Source: Asterionellopsis glacialis
Lineage: Eukaryota; Bacillariophyta; Plagiogrammaphyceae; Rhaphoneidales; Asterionellopsidaceae
NCBI GenBank assembly: GCA_014885115.2
Contig: WKLE02000840.1
Coordinates: 6,539-18,095, forward strand
Length of the DNA: 11,557 nucleotides
Reading direction: 5' to 3'
Shown: positions 1-8,331 of the stretch, one piece after another
Layout: each line of letters begins with the position of its first letter
How positions within the stretch are numbered: position 1 is the stretch's first letter
Program-made: the position numbers and the translations under genes
Notes under the pieces: model-generated
The model's database searches: none
What the model was told of the DNA's origin: nothing
Seen by the model: the letters and a program-made list of their open reading frames with translations, nothing else

Positions 1-320
1 TGACAAGAGACAACGAAACGAAGTTAGACAAGAAACTAGAGACAGGATGACAAACAATGTTGTGGCAGCTCTGCTGGAATTTTTTTAGATGACAAAGCAA
101 CAGAAAAGCCACTCACAAATGACAAGTGATGTTGACGACACCGCAGCAGACAATGAGCTGATGACAGATGACAAGTGTGAATGGTGGCAGATGAATGCTG
201 TGAGGACAAGTGACGATGAATTGAAGGCAGACAAGAAGCTAGCAATGGATGAGCAGAAATGGTGTTGCAGCGCTGCAGAAATATTTTTTGGATTTTTTGA
301 CAAGAAGGTAGCAAATGTCA
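1..320. repeat. degenerate tandem duplication, about 203-bp offset, rich in TGACAAG
   Basis: Bases 1-40 align without gaps to 204-243, sharing GACAAGAA(A/G)CTAG at 27-39 and 230-242 and agreeing at roughly three quarters of positions by eye. With small gaps the match continues through TGTTG...CAGC.CTGC.G.AAT followed by a T run (about 58-87 and 262-290). The hexamer/heptamer GACAAG or TGACAAG recurs throughout (about 2, 27, 119, 171, 205, 230, 298). This suggests two units of an old tandem repeat entering from the left of the window. The frame through it (89-367, acidic Asp/Lys-rich) shows no recognisable domain and is probably fortuitous. Confidence 0.45.
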
Positions 321-893
321 CCATGAAAAGAAGCTGTGAAGAACACTGGCATTTATGCACGCCATGAACATGCACTTGTGACAAAAAAAATTCGCGAAAA
401 AGAACAAAATTGCGCAAAAAAGAACAATTAGCATCGTAACACTGCATGAACACGAAGGGAATGAATTCTACACATGTTGCAACAGGTGAGACAAAAAATA
501 TTTTGAGAAGGAGTCATGGATTGTTTAGGGAAGGAAGCCGGCCAGCCTTTTTAATTATGATGTCACAGCAAATTTTTGTTAAGAACAAAATTTTCCCATT
601 TGTATTTTTTTTTAATTTTCGTTGAACATCGTATCTACGTAACATGCAGTGTTAAGACTACGTAATGATTATTCATAGAATTTTTATTGTGCATTTTTCA
701 CCATTGCATGTAAAGGGTGCAAAACAGTGCAGGTAAGACAGATATTGCCTGGGATAAGAATTGTGCAGAGTCCACGTGCGTGTTTTCCCATGTTAAATTG
801 GTGCCACCACGCCAGTTTTTTTTCACTCTGTGTGAAAAAAAGAAGGCAGGACCCATAATTTTTCAAGGACCCCCTCATAATTTTGATATCAAG
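321..893. other. AT-rich non-genic stretch
   Basis: No convincing gene is seen here. The stretch contains long A and T runs, two adjacent 19-bp near-copies at 391-428 (TTCGCGAAAAAGAACAAAA and TTGCGCAAAAAAGAACAAT), an 11-bp inverted repeat at 570-594, and two CTACGTAA copies at 635-642 and 658-665. CAG/GTAAGA with its GT at 733 matches a spliceosomal donor, and an AG lies at 892-893 just before the ATG at 894. A 5' UTR intron of the following gene is therefore possible but unproven. Open frames on both strands between 684 and 1052 have no family-like features outside the possible N-terminus described next. Confidence 0.5.
570..594. repeat. short AT-rich inverted repeat
   Basis: Arms AAATTTTTGTT (570-580) and AACAAAATTTT (584-594) pair at 10 of 11 positions around an AAG loop. 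In a eukaryotic AT-rich spacer it may simply be chance. It is not next to a recognisable transcript end, so no terminator role is claimed. Confidence 0.4.
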
Positions 894-1600
894 ATGGCTG
901 ACCATGATGATAATGCAGGCATGCATGGCGCCACTGAGACCTGCAATTTCAATGCCGAAATTGATGAGGAAATTGGTGATGTCATTCAAAAACCTCCTTC
1001 AGGTGATGACATTAGCACATTTGCATGGCAACAGAAGGTGATGAAGTGCTGAATAATCATAGTGGTGGTGCTAATGGCCATGTGACCCCTGCCACTAGCA
1101 GTGAGCATGCTGACAATTCTGTTTCACGCGAAGAATGTGATTAATCATGCAGTGTGTGCCAGCAACTTGTTGCAGCAAAGTCACAAGGGCTTCCGTCAAA
1201 TGTGCCTGTGGCACAGTGCTGTCCTCGCAATGATCATGAAGAGAAAGAGATCATGCGATGTGTGAAAACACAAACATTCAAAAAAATTAAGTTCACATCT
1301 TCTCAAAATCAATTGGATGATCTGACAAATGTTAACACAATGGGTAGGAAGATCATTGCACGTTTTAACATTCCTGCAGATGCTCACTGTGCATTCTGGT
1401 CTGCTTGTGAAAATGTTGCAAGGCATGCACTCAACAGCAAAACGCAATGAGGTGCAGACAGCAGCACAAAAAGTGATTCGCAACATGATGGAGATGACTA
1501 AAAAAAAGAAAACATGTGAAACAAGCATCACTGCAACACATGATGCTGCTGGAGACAATGAACCGCTCCCAAAAGAAAACTGCAGTCAAGTGTGTGGCAA

Positions 1601-1667
1601 GTGAGCATTGCATTTGGTCAATTGTGGTTTGCTGTTGCTAATTGCATGTTTTGTTGTGCTCCAACAG
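1601..1667 (+). other. candidate 67-bp spliceosomal intron
   Basis: It begins GTGAGC after GGCAA, contains a branch-point-like TGCTAAT at about 1636-1642, and ends in a T-rich tract followed by CCAACAG. These are standard spliceosomal signals at a length common in algal introns. It separates the KRNEVQT block from the GNPNKA/VVGKTEW block of the decayed gene. The flanking frames do not join cleanly: the upstream exon ends two bases into a codon, while the downstream coding frame would need a different phase. Either another indel is present or the intron is not real. Confidence 0.35.
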
Positions 1668-2600
1668 ATCATTGCTTTGACACAGAACTGAAAGGACATT
1701 TTACAACCACGTGGCAATCCCAACAAGGCCTGCACTTTCTTCTGTGATTGTGTTTTGCGCTGTGTGGTTGGCAAGACAGAGTGGAAACGCATGATTAAAC
1801 TGCAAAAGCCTGTCAAGGACACTGTGTCAGCATCAGATGAAGCTTTTGCTTCATTGCCACTTGAAAATGGTTGGGAAAAGTGGAGCGCCATTGTTAGGGA
1901 CAACATTGCTTGTCCTAAACAGTTGCGTGCAATGAAGTCTGTCTGCACCCGTGTTGAACGTGAAGGCAATGCTGTGTTTGATGGATGGAGCCATGCAGGA
2001 TTGCAACAATGCAACAACTGCTGTTGCAAGGTCATTGAAGACCGCCAGACCCATGTGTCATTTGATCAAGACCACATGACTGAGTTTTTACAGATGAACT
2101 GTCCTGACAATCTTAACAAGACCACCAATGAGAACAACAACAAAGCTGCCAATGATTCAGCTGCTCGTCAAGCTTTTTTGCCATTCAATGAATTCCAAGA
2201 ATCAGAGACAGCTTTTGTAGCAAGACACAAAATCCTTCAAGTTGCTAGCAACAAGTCTTTGTCTTCTGGTGATGCATATGAAGGCAGTGCAATGTCACAA
2301 ATGACTGATGTGGCAGATAAAGTTGTTCACACCACTGACTTTGTCACTGACACTGTCATGGCATCTGATGAAGGCAGCATTGGAGCAACAAATGAGACGC
2401 TGAAGAAACAAGCATCCAAAGGCAAGCCTAAAAAGCTAGTCAAACAAGCACTGAATTTGCGCAGTGATTCACAACTGACCCGCAGTCAAGCAAATCATGA
2501 ACGTCGTCGCATTGAAGCTCCTGTTCCTTTTGTGCAGGACAAATGTGATCAATGCAAAACAATTCATGTCAATCCTATTGCTTTTTTTGTTGCCTCCACA

Positions 2601-2720
2601 CCCTTTTTTCTGTCATTGTCACCTTTTTCATGGCAACTGCACCTTTTGCATTTCAATGTCACCTTTTCAAAGTCAGTTGCACCTGTTTTTGTCATTGCTG
2701 CATTCTTCATTGTGCATTGA
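2601..2720. repeat. 20-bp-period degenerate tandem array
   Basis: ACCTTTT-type units start exactly at 2601, 2621, 2641, 2661 and 2681, a strict 20-bp spacing. A weaker sixth unit starts at 2701, and an out-of-register copy lies at 2740. Units read roughly ACCTTTTTCA followed by T..CAATGTC or .G.CA.TTGC, with the unit ends alternating between GTC and TGC. Because 20 is not a multiple of three, the open frame across it is unlikely to be functional coding. It more likely lies in the 3' UTR or flank of the decayed gene. Confidence 0.7.
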
Positions 2721-2830
2721 AATGCAAATTGTGAATGGGACCTTTTTTATTTGTCGATTGCATGCAAATGTCATTCATGCAAACATTTTTTTTACTCCCT
2801 CAGACATTTGTCATGTCTTTGCAGGCATTG

Positions 2831-2836
2831 AATAAA
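2831..2836 (+). other. possible polyadenylation signal AATAAA
   Basis: An exact AATAAA follows the decayed plus-strand gene by about 110 bases and precedes TGCATGATGTGT. Position and sequence suit a canonical eukaryotic poly(A) signal, but the hexamer is common in AT-rich DNA and algae do not always use it. Confidence 0.25.
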
Positions 2837-2868
2837 ATTGCATGATGTGTCCTTATTTTCTTAGGATG

Positions 2869-2956
2869 ATGACAAAAAACATGGTTCAGGGTGACATGTT
2901 TTTTGGCAGGGAGTGACATGTTTTTTATGGGAGGGTGACATGAATTCATGCGCAGG
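2869..2956. repeat. 22-bp-period GTGACA array with alternative hairpin arms
   Basis: Four units begin at 2869, 2891, 2913 and 2935, exactly 22 bp apart, each opening (A/G)TGACA and ending in a G-rich tail (CAGG, AGGGA or GGGAGG). Units 2 and 3 share GTGACATGTTTTTT. Unit 1 carries the reverse complement CAAAAAACATG (2873-2883), which pairs over 11 bp with CATGTTTTTTG of unit 2 (2895-2905) and over 10 bp with unit 3 (2917-2926). Unit 4 contains the 12-bp palindrome CATGAATTCATG (2939-2950). No coding signal is seen. Confidence 0.7.
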
Positions 2957-3277
2957 GGTGTGCCTAATTCATGTGTCTCCCTGGCATGAGTTGTGCGCAA
3001 TCTTCGCGCATGCATTGAGCCAAGGAGTGTCCTGTGCAAGGACCTGAATTCAGGTCAAACGGATGGACACAAAAAATGTCTCCCACCTTGAGTGAAAAAT
3101 CATGGGGAGTGCCATGCTTTTCCACTCTGATGTTGCAGCTTGTTGCTTTGATCCTTCACTCTTCACAAACACCCAGTTTCGTTCCAGTTCTCCTGTTGCT
3201 TTCAGCTTGTTCAGTGAATGAACACTCTTTTTTAGGATGAGAATTGTTCATCTGGCAAAGAGCCCGCAGGACCAAAC
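2957..3277. other. spacer, probably including part of the LINE 5' UTR
   Basis: No gene is supported. The stretch lies between the 22-bp array and the first LINE frame. It includes the palindrome at 3041-3056 and a pyrimidine-rich CTTTTTTAG at about 3228-3236 that looks like a splice acceptor. The LINE 5' boundary must fall in or near this interval, but no target-site duplication can be identified because the other LINE end is truncated. Confidence 0.4.
3041..3056. repeat. 16-bp perfect palindrome
   Basis: GACCTGAATTCAGGTC is self-complementary across all 16 bases with no spacer. It lies about 240 bp upstream of the first LINE frame. It could be a protein dimer site, a relic of a terminal structure, or chance. 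Nothing else nearby indicates a role. Confidence 0.6.
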
Positions 3278-5358
3278 ATGCGTCCGTGCCTCCGTGGCAC
3301 TTTCACTCATGCATTGGATGATTTGTCCATGACCAACAACACTCAGCCACCGATGCAGCCTCCCGACTCTGACGACGATGACGGCGATCCACTGGTTCGC
3401 CAAAGTCTAACAACCAAACTTCTGTCCAGGACTTCTTCGCTTCGGGTGATCATCAAGAATCCAATGAGTTCACTGCGGTCCAAGGAAAACACAAAAAGAA
3501 CAGCCCAAAATGCACCAATTTAGGCAAAGAAAAGACCACTCGCTGCAAGCACAGGTTGCAGGTGCACATGTCAGTTCCTCAGGACGCTAACAGTGCAGTT
3601 CACGTTGCTGCCCTTCAGTGCAAGTTCGTTGATCAAATCTGCACCGCAGACAATTCGATTTTAATCTTCAGGTGGCAAGACTCTGACAACACGAATCCCC
3701 TCACTGAACCATCTCAGTTGCCGAATGGAAAAGAACAGATCGAAAAATGGATTTCCGGGACTAACGCGTTTCACGGTCAAAATCACTCCAACATTCTCAA
3801 ATTCTTCCTCCTCGTTGAAACGTCAATGACATTCTCATTGTTCCGAAAATCCATGCGACCCTGGCTTGACCATCACAACCACCGCATGTGGATTGCAAAA
3901 TTGTCAACGACGAACAACCGAACTTCAGCATGGCTTAAATTTGCTCATCCGGATTGGAGCCATTATGAAGCATTGAAAACCAACTTGTCGAATGTCATCA
4001 TGCAAAATAGCAAGTGTGACGAGTGCGAGATCGACCTCCGCCCTTGCAAGACTCAAGTCGGCCATGGTCCTAACGCTGTTTTCGTTCATGCAATTGCAAT
4101 CTCCTGCAGCATAAAAAACATCAAAAAACACATGGAAGCACTCATCGTCGGTTGCTCCAGTGGGAAATTGCCATCTTCATTGACGCACACAGAAATTGTT
4201 CCTTTTCAAGGCATCACTAAGCTTGTTTCCAACGAAGCAGTGATTGCTCATGCTCTAGAACACAATCAAGTTATCCCAAGATCACAGAAAAGATCCGTTT
4301 TTGGCTTTCACGACATCTTCAGCAAACAACCAACTTCCGACACATGCGACGGCCATGCTTCCAAAATGTCCATTCACGAATGCCTGCTCAAGAAAACCTC
4401 CAAAGAGACAAGTGGCCCTCTGTTCCATTCCATCTAAAGTCGGGGAACGAGCGGGTTTCTGTTCATTTGCTTTGACTCTTACCAATCTGAAGCCATGGAA
4501 GTCATAGACAATCTTAAAGTCCATTTGAAGGATGTCTTCATGCCGGAATTTGTTAAGAATTTCCATAGCAAAATCAGCACAACTCCATGTTCCTTTCTCC
4601 AACACTCTGATGACCAATCAGAAGTCTCGCAGCTCAGCACCGCAGAAACTTACCATGCTAAAATTCAGCCGGGGACCTCTGCCATTGTCATCCCACCAAT
4701 TAAGGACCGCCCCACTCCACTGTCAACTAACAGCGTCGCATCGAACACACCATCCACCAAACGCTCTTACATCCATCTTAATCATGGAGACGAAGTCTCT
4801 TCGCCAGGCTTGAAATTGGCAAACCAGTTGACCTGGGCTTCAGTCGCTAATCCACACAACAAAAACCAAAGCCACCAACACAAATCTAACCTGACCAAGG
4901 CAAATTCCGACGAAATGACAATTGCTGCCATGAAGTCTGAGCTTCAAACGCTGCTTGAAGATTCTTGACGAGACATCGAAAAGCAATCAGCATCAATGCA
5001 AGGACAGAATGCACAAGCAAACGCCGCCATCTCTCAACTGCGCCAACAACACACAGAGGCCCAAGAAGCCCGCGCCAAAGAATTGGCGGAATGCAAAGAT
5101 GACTTCCGAAGCGATCTGCTGTCAGAGGGTGCCCATTGCATCCAAATCTCGGTGAAACAACAATTTAACTCGCATCTCCAATCCGAATCACCGGTCCATT
5201 CGCCAGTTAGGAAGCTCCCTAAAAATGATGACGGAGACTTTTCCGCAACTGATTCCATTGCAGACACTCCTACAGACACTTCCGATTCTCCAACCCACTC
5301 CTGTCAGTCACCAGCCAAGTTAGGGACATCCCGATCCAGAAAGGGACTGAGCAAATGA
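3278..5358 (+). pseudogene. LINE ORF1 protein (nucleic-acid-binding role presumed), broken
   Basis: The frame opens at the ATG at 3278 (alternative ATG 3329, MTNNTQPPMQPP) with an acidic run of Asp residues. It shifts one frame between about 3382 and 3420 and then runs in a single frame to the TGA at 5356. It is interrupted only by a TAA at 4435 and a TGA at 4966; the sequence between and after these reads as continuous protein. Visible parts are an N-terminal basic patch (GKHKKNSPKC), a middle region with a WLKFAHPDWSHYEAL block (about 3925-3980) and IVPFQG (about 4195-4212), a coiled-coil-like stretch rich in Gln/Glu/Ala/Lys (about 4915-5110), and a Ser/Pro/Thr/Asp-rich tail. I see no CCHC zinc knuckle and no obvious RRM signature, so its fold is unknown. 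Its identity as ORF1 rests mainly on its place directly before ORF2. Confidence 0.7.
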
Positions 5359-5361
5359 TGG
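5355..5361 (+). promoter_or_regulatory. ORF1 stop / ORF2 start overlap (ATGATG)
   Basis: The ORF1 frame ends AAA TGA at 5353-5358 and the ORF2 frame begins ATG ATG at 5355, so the stop codon overlaps the first ORF2 ATG (ATGA). Several LINEs, SART1 being the studied example, translate ORF2 by termination-reinitiation at such overlaps. A second ATG in the same frame (5358) follows directly. The overlap survives although both ORFs are otherwise damaged. Confidence 0.65.
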
Positions 5362-5379
5362 GTGTTCGACAACATCTCC

Positions 5380-5525
5380 TTGCATCACATTCAAATGCAC
5401 CACACGATCATCAACATGTCACACCATCACAAACACCACGCACGCACAACAGCACACACCACACCACACAAACCACTCTCAACCAACATGATTCCGACAC
5501 ATCACCATCACAACAGAGCGCCCAA
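5380..5525 (+). repeat. CA-rich low-complexity tract at the ORF2 N-terminus
   Basis: ACACCA, CATCAC and CACACC runs dominate this stretch and encode a His/Thr/Gln/Ser-rich leader ahead of the endonuclease (about residues 14-60 of ORF2). It has no domain signature. It may act as a flexible linker or a single-strand-prone segment of the RNA near the reinitiation site; that is speculation. Confidence 0.55.
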
Positions 5526-6944
5526 TTTCAACACATCGGCGATGTTCTGTCCGAAATTAAACCAGATCATGTTCTCCTAATCTGCATCCAAAACGTCAAT
5601 GGCATCCAATCAGACACCTCAGGCGGCAACATGAATTGCATAGCAACCGAGATGCATCGTGTCCAAGCAGACATGACAGCGTTGATTGAAACCAACATTG
5701 ACAACACCAAACACCAAGTCAAAGACGTCATTCAGTGCACTCTGCGGAAACACAATCAGCACTTTAAACACTGCTTGTCAGGCACAAGCATCCCGACGGC
5801 CACTCAACACAAACCCGGAGGGCTCCTCAGCTGGACTCAAGGCAACTCGACCGGACGCGTCAAAGCATGCACCAGTGATCCCTTAGGCCGGTGGATCCAC
5901 TGGCGCTTGAATGGAAAAACGAAGGATGTTCATCTGATCTTCGTGCACCAGGTCTGTAACGACTCAGCCACCACCGCTCACCTGAACACAATGACTGCTT
6001 TCTCCCAACAAAGCTCCATTTTACAACAACAACAACGCTCCAACAGTGACAATCCCAGACATCACTTTACACTTGACTTGCAGGAGCCAGTGTCCAAAGT
6101 TGCGTCCAACAAACATCACGAACTCTTGTTAGCAGGGGACTTTAATGAAGAATTTGGAGTCAACCTCAAAGGAATTACCAAACTAGCCAATGCATTCCAC
6201 CTGCATGATCTGTTCTCTACCAAGACCGGCCTCACTGCGTTCAACACTTGCTCAAGAGGGAAACGTCGCATCGATCACGCTTTAAGCACTAAAGGCATCA
6301 TAAACACCACAGTGGCAGCGGGGTACGAACCCTTCCACCATCGCATTGCATCTGACCACCGTGGAATGTTTACAGACATTAACACGCAAGCATCATTCGG
6401 AAATTTCACATCACCACTCGCCCCAGCTCCATCGCAAGGACTCCAGAGCAACAATCGAACGTCCAACAGACTGCATGCAGAAGCCATGTGTTCCCACTTG
6501 AATTCGAACAACATCGCAAAAATGTTAGAACAACTCGAATCTTCCCCTCCGAATTCTATCCAACTTAGTGAAAAGATTGACACGTTGTTGGTGCAAGCAG
6601 CACTTGGCGCTGAGAACAAGTCCAGGAAACCAACAAGACCACCTCAGACCCACAAACTTCAAAAATCTCGACTTCAATGCAACGCAACACGGAAGTTGTT
6701 GTGTTTTTACCGCAACCATCCACAAGATGAGTCCAGTGCACAGAACATGATAACATCCAACCCATGCTTAACAAATGTGACAAACAAAAAAGATTGAGTT
6801 GAGCTTCTTCGAACTCTCCAAAGCACAATCTGGTCTCTTGCAAAAACCGAGGCCATGCGATTTGCCCGCCAACCAGAACAGGAACTTTCAGATGCTGAGT
6901 TGGCAAACGACACTCAACTCGCCACCGCACTGAAAAATCTTTGA

Positions 6945-7495
6945 AGGCGTCAGGAGCAACAACGCATGCACAAGAAACTTCGAAATCACAGGTTGACCAA
7001 CAGCACACAAACACTCACCTCCATGAAGGTTCCAAAAACCCCAAATGTGATCCAAAATCATGCAACGAATGGGTCGAAGTCACTGAACCAACTCAGATTG
7101 ACGAATTCATTTTAAAACAAAACCAACGCCATTTCGGACAGGCTTTCGGCACACCATTTGCTGTGGCTCCTCTGTCTAATCACATTCCATTTGCAGGAAT
7201 TGGAGAATGTTCAGATTTGATTTTGGAAGGCAACTACGATGACTCACATTTGCCACACATGACTTCCCTTTTTATCAAATCCTTAAAACAACGTCTGCGT
7301 CCCAATCCTGAAGCTCCCCAAATTCAACTAGAAGACTGCAAGTCCAAGATTCGATCGTGGAAGGAAACAACATCAACTTCCCCCTCAGGCATGCATTTAG
7401 GACATTGCCACGCCCTGATTAAACAGCATGACATTCCATCTTCCAAATCTGAGGAGTGCGCCAAATCAGAGGTCAAACGTGACTTTCTGCTTTGA
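6945..7495 (+). pseudogene. LINE ORF2, part 2: N-terminal region of reverse transcriptase
   Basis: Frame 0 continues through KKLRNHRLTNSTQTLTSMKVP, then a frameshift in the homopolymer AAAAACCCC (7034-7042) moves the protein into frame 2. There NEWVEVTEP, HFGQAFGTPFAVAPL (about 7130-7175) and SWKETTSTSPSGMHLGH (about 7352-7402) appear. HF.QA..TPF..PL and W+E.TSTSPSG.HLGH are the usual N-terminal blocks of this LINE reverse transcriptase group, preceding motif 1. The frame ends at TGA 7493, after which the same frame continues as TRLQLVNFALQQGYS, so the stop is a point lesion rather than a real end. Confidence 0.75.
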
Positions 7496-8331
7496 ACTCG
7501 GCTTCAGTTAGTGAATTTCGCTTTGCAACAAGGCTACTCATTCAAACGATGGCAACAAATTGTTAATGTGATGATCTTAAAGAAACCGGGTGACACCAGA
7601 ATCCACCGCCTCCAGGTGATTCATGTTTATGAAGCCGACTGCAATTTAATCTCAAGCATGAGGTGGCGCAGCAGGATTCATTCTGCCGAAGACAACAATG
7701 TGCATAATCATGGCCAATTTGGCGGTCGTCCAGGACGCACAGCACATGACCCTGTGTTCATCGAAGAACAAGTCCAAGAACATTCTCGTTTGACAAGGCA
7801 TTCGTCCATCAAATTTGCCAACGACGCCACAGTGTGCTACGACAGATTCTGCCTTCGCTCGCATCTCTTGCCAGTGGATCCTTTGGCACTCATGACTCAG
7901 TCTGCCATGTCATGGCGCAGACTCTTTTAGAAGCACAACATGAACTCAAGACAAGCCTGGGACTTTCCGACAAACATCACAAGCATTGCCACTCATCTCC
8001 AATCTCTGGCTCTGGCCAAGGCAGCGGAAATTCACCGGTGATCTGGGTTTTCCTGAGCAGCATCCTCTTCGATTGCCATGACACCGAAGCCCATGGCGCC
8101 AGATTCATCTCCATTGCTGGAGACCGTCACATGCACATCAGCATCACAGGCTTTGTGGACGACAGCACCGGCTATTGCAATGCCCGATCTCCTGACGAAG
8201 ACATCTGCCAACTGTTTAAGAAAATGCAACACGATGCTCAACTGTGGAACAATCTGTTGTGGCAATCCGGAGGCGACCTAGAATTGTCCTAGTGCCTTCA
8301 CCATGTTTCAGATTTTATCTTCACACCCTGA
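7496..8331 (+). pseudogene. LINE ORF2, part 3: reverse transcriptase palm core
   Basis: This part copies element RNA into DNA at the nicked target. Motifs in order are GYSFKRWQQIVNVMILKKPG (about 7532-7591), IHRLQVIHVYEAD (7601-7640), GQFGGRPGRTAHD (about 7710-7750), motif A DATVCYDR (7823-7846, with Asp at 7823), motif B GSGQGSGNSP (8008-8037) and motif C FVDD (8152-8163). The frame changes by one base just after 7846: motif A ends in frame 2 and continues in frame 1 as ILPSLASLASGSFG, consistent with loss of one base. The catalytic Asp residues of motifs A and C are kept. The frame is then closed by TAG 8290, in a position where GGDLELS would continue K/C.YH, and by TGA 8329 in TP-stop-GEPVLHNH. 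CYDR in motif A and QGSGNSP.IW in motif B suit stramenopile LINEs as I remember them. Confidence 0.85.

Larger units (their letters stand above)
894..2720 (+). pseudogene. decayed gene of an uncharacterised, probably diatom-type protein family
   Basis: A likely start is the ATG at 894 (MADHDDNAG, frame open to 1052); another is the ATG at 1025 in the next frame. The protein-like signal then changes frame repeatedly: an in-frame TAA at 1142, a frame change near 1440 (AACAGCAAAACGC) and another near 1712. Recognisable blocks are KKIKF...MGRKIIARFNIPADAHCAFW (about 1280-1400), a basic stretch KRNEVQTAAQKVIRNM (about 1437-1490), GNPNKA.TFFCDCVLRCVVGKTEW (about 1713-1785), SDEAFASLPLENGWEKW (about 1830-1880) and FDGWSHAGLQQCN...IEDR (about 1977-2045). 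A Ser/Thr/Asn-rich, then Lys/Arg-rich tail follows to about 2560. From memory, similar block order (VVGk..W, sDEAFa.L.LEN.We.W, GWs..G...N...DR) occurs in multicopy hypothetical proteins of diatoms. I know of no function and assign none. The last 40 or so codons fall in a 20-bp repeat and are probably not coding. Confidence 0.55.
5355..6944 (+). pseudogene. LINE ORF2, part 1: AP-like endonuclease domain and linker
   Basis: This domain would nick target DNA to prime reverse transcription. After the His-rich leader, motifs appear in the family order: QNVNG (Asn80 of the frame), ALIETN (Glu112), GDFNEEF (261-267, Asp262 and Asn264), RRIDHAL (304-310, Asp307) and SDHRGMF (333-339, Asp334 and His335). 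The metal-binding and catalytic residues of the endonuclease/exonuclease/phosphatase fold all appear present. The linker (about residues 350-480) is Ser/Asn/Gln-rich. Frame 0 stops at TGA 6795 and again at TGA 6942, but the sequence between and beyond still reads as protein (VELLRTLQSTIW, then ATALKNL before and RRQEQQRMHKKLR after the second stop). The endonuclease itself is uninterrupted for 480 codons, so a truncated but folded domain is conceivable. Confidence 0.88.

Noticed and set aside
89..367. 92-codon plus-strand open frame, acidic and Lys-rich
   Set aside because: It lies in TGACAAG-rich repeat DNA, is preceded by an in-frame TAG at 86, and shows no domain or family pattern.
85..453. 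122-codon minus-strand open frame
   Set aside because: Cys/Ser/Phe-rich translation of an AT-rich repeat on the other strand; no motif supports it.
733..893. 5' UTR intron from GTAAGA (733) to AG (893) before the ATG at 894
   Set aside because: Donor fits well, but the acceptor has a poor pyrimidine tract and there is no transcript evidence.
684..989. 101-codon minus-strand open frame with a hydrophobic N-terminus
   Set aside because: It overlaps the N-terminal region of the plus-strand decayed gene and has no recognisable features beyond composition.
1196..2054. Minus-strand open frames opposite the decayed gene
   Set aside because: These are shadows; the conserved blocks are all on the plus strand.
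2497..2835. 112-codon plus-strand frame, Cys/Phe/His-rich
   Set aside because: It runs through the 20-bp array, whose period is not a multiple of three; hydrophobicity comes from T runs.
2869..2956. CRISPR-like array
   Set aside because: Units are 22 bp with no separate spacers, there are no cas genes, and the context is eukaryotic.
4966..4968. TGA read as a sense codon (alternative genetic code)
   Set aside because: TGG is used for Trp in the same frames, the element also has TAA, TAG and frameshifts, and CpG decay explains the TGA bias more simply.
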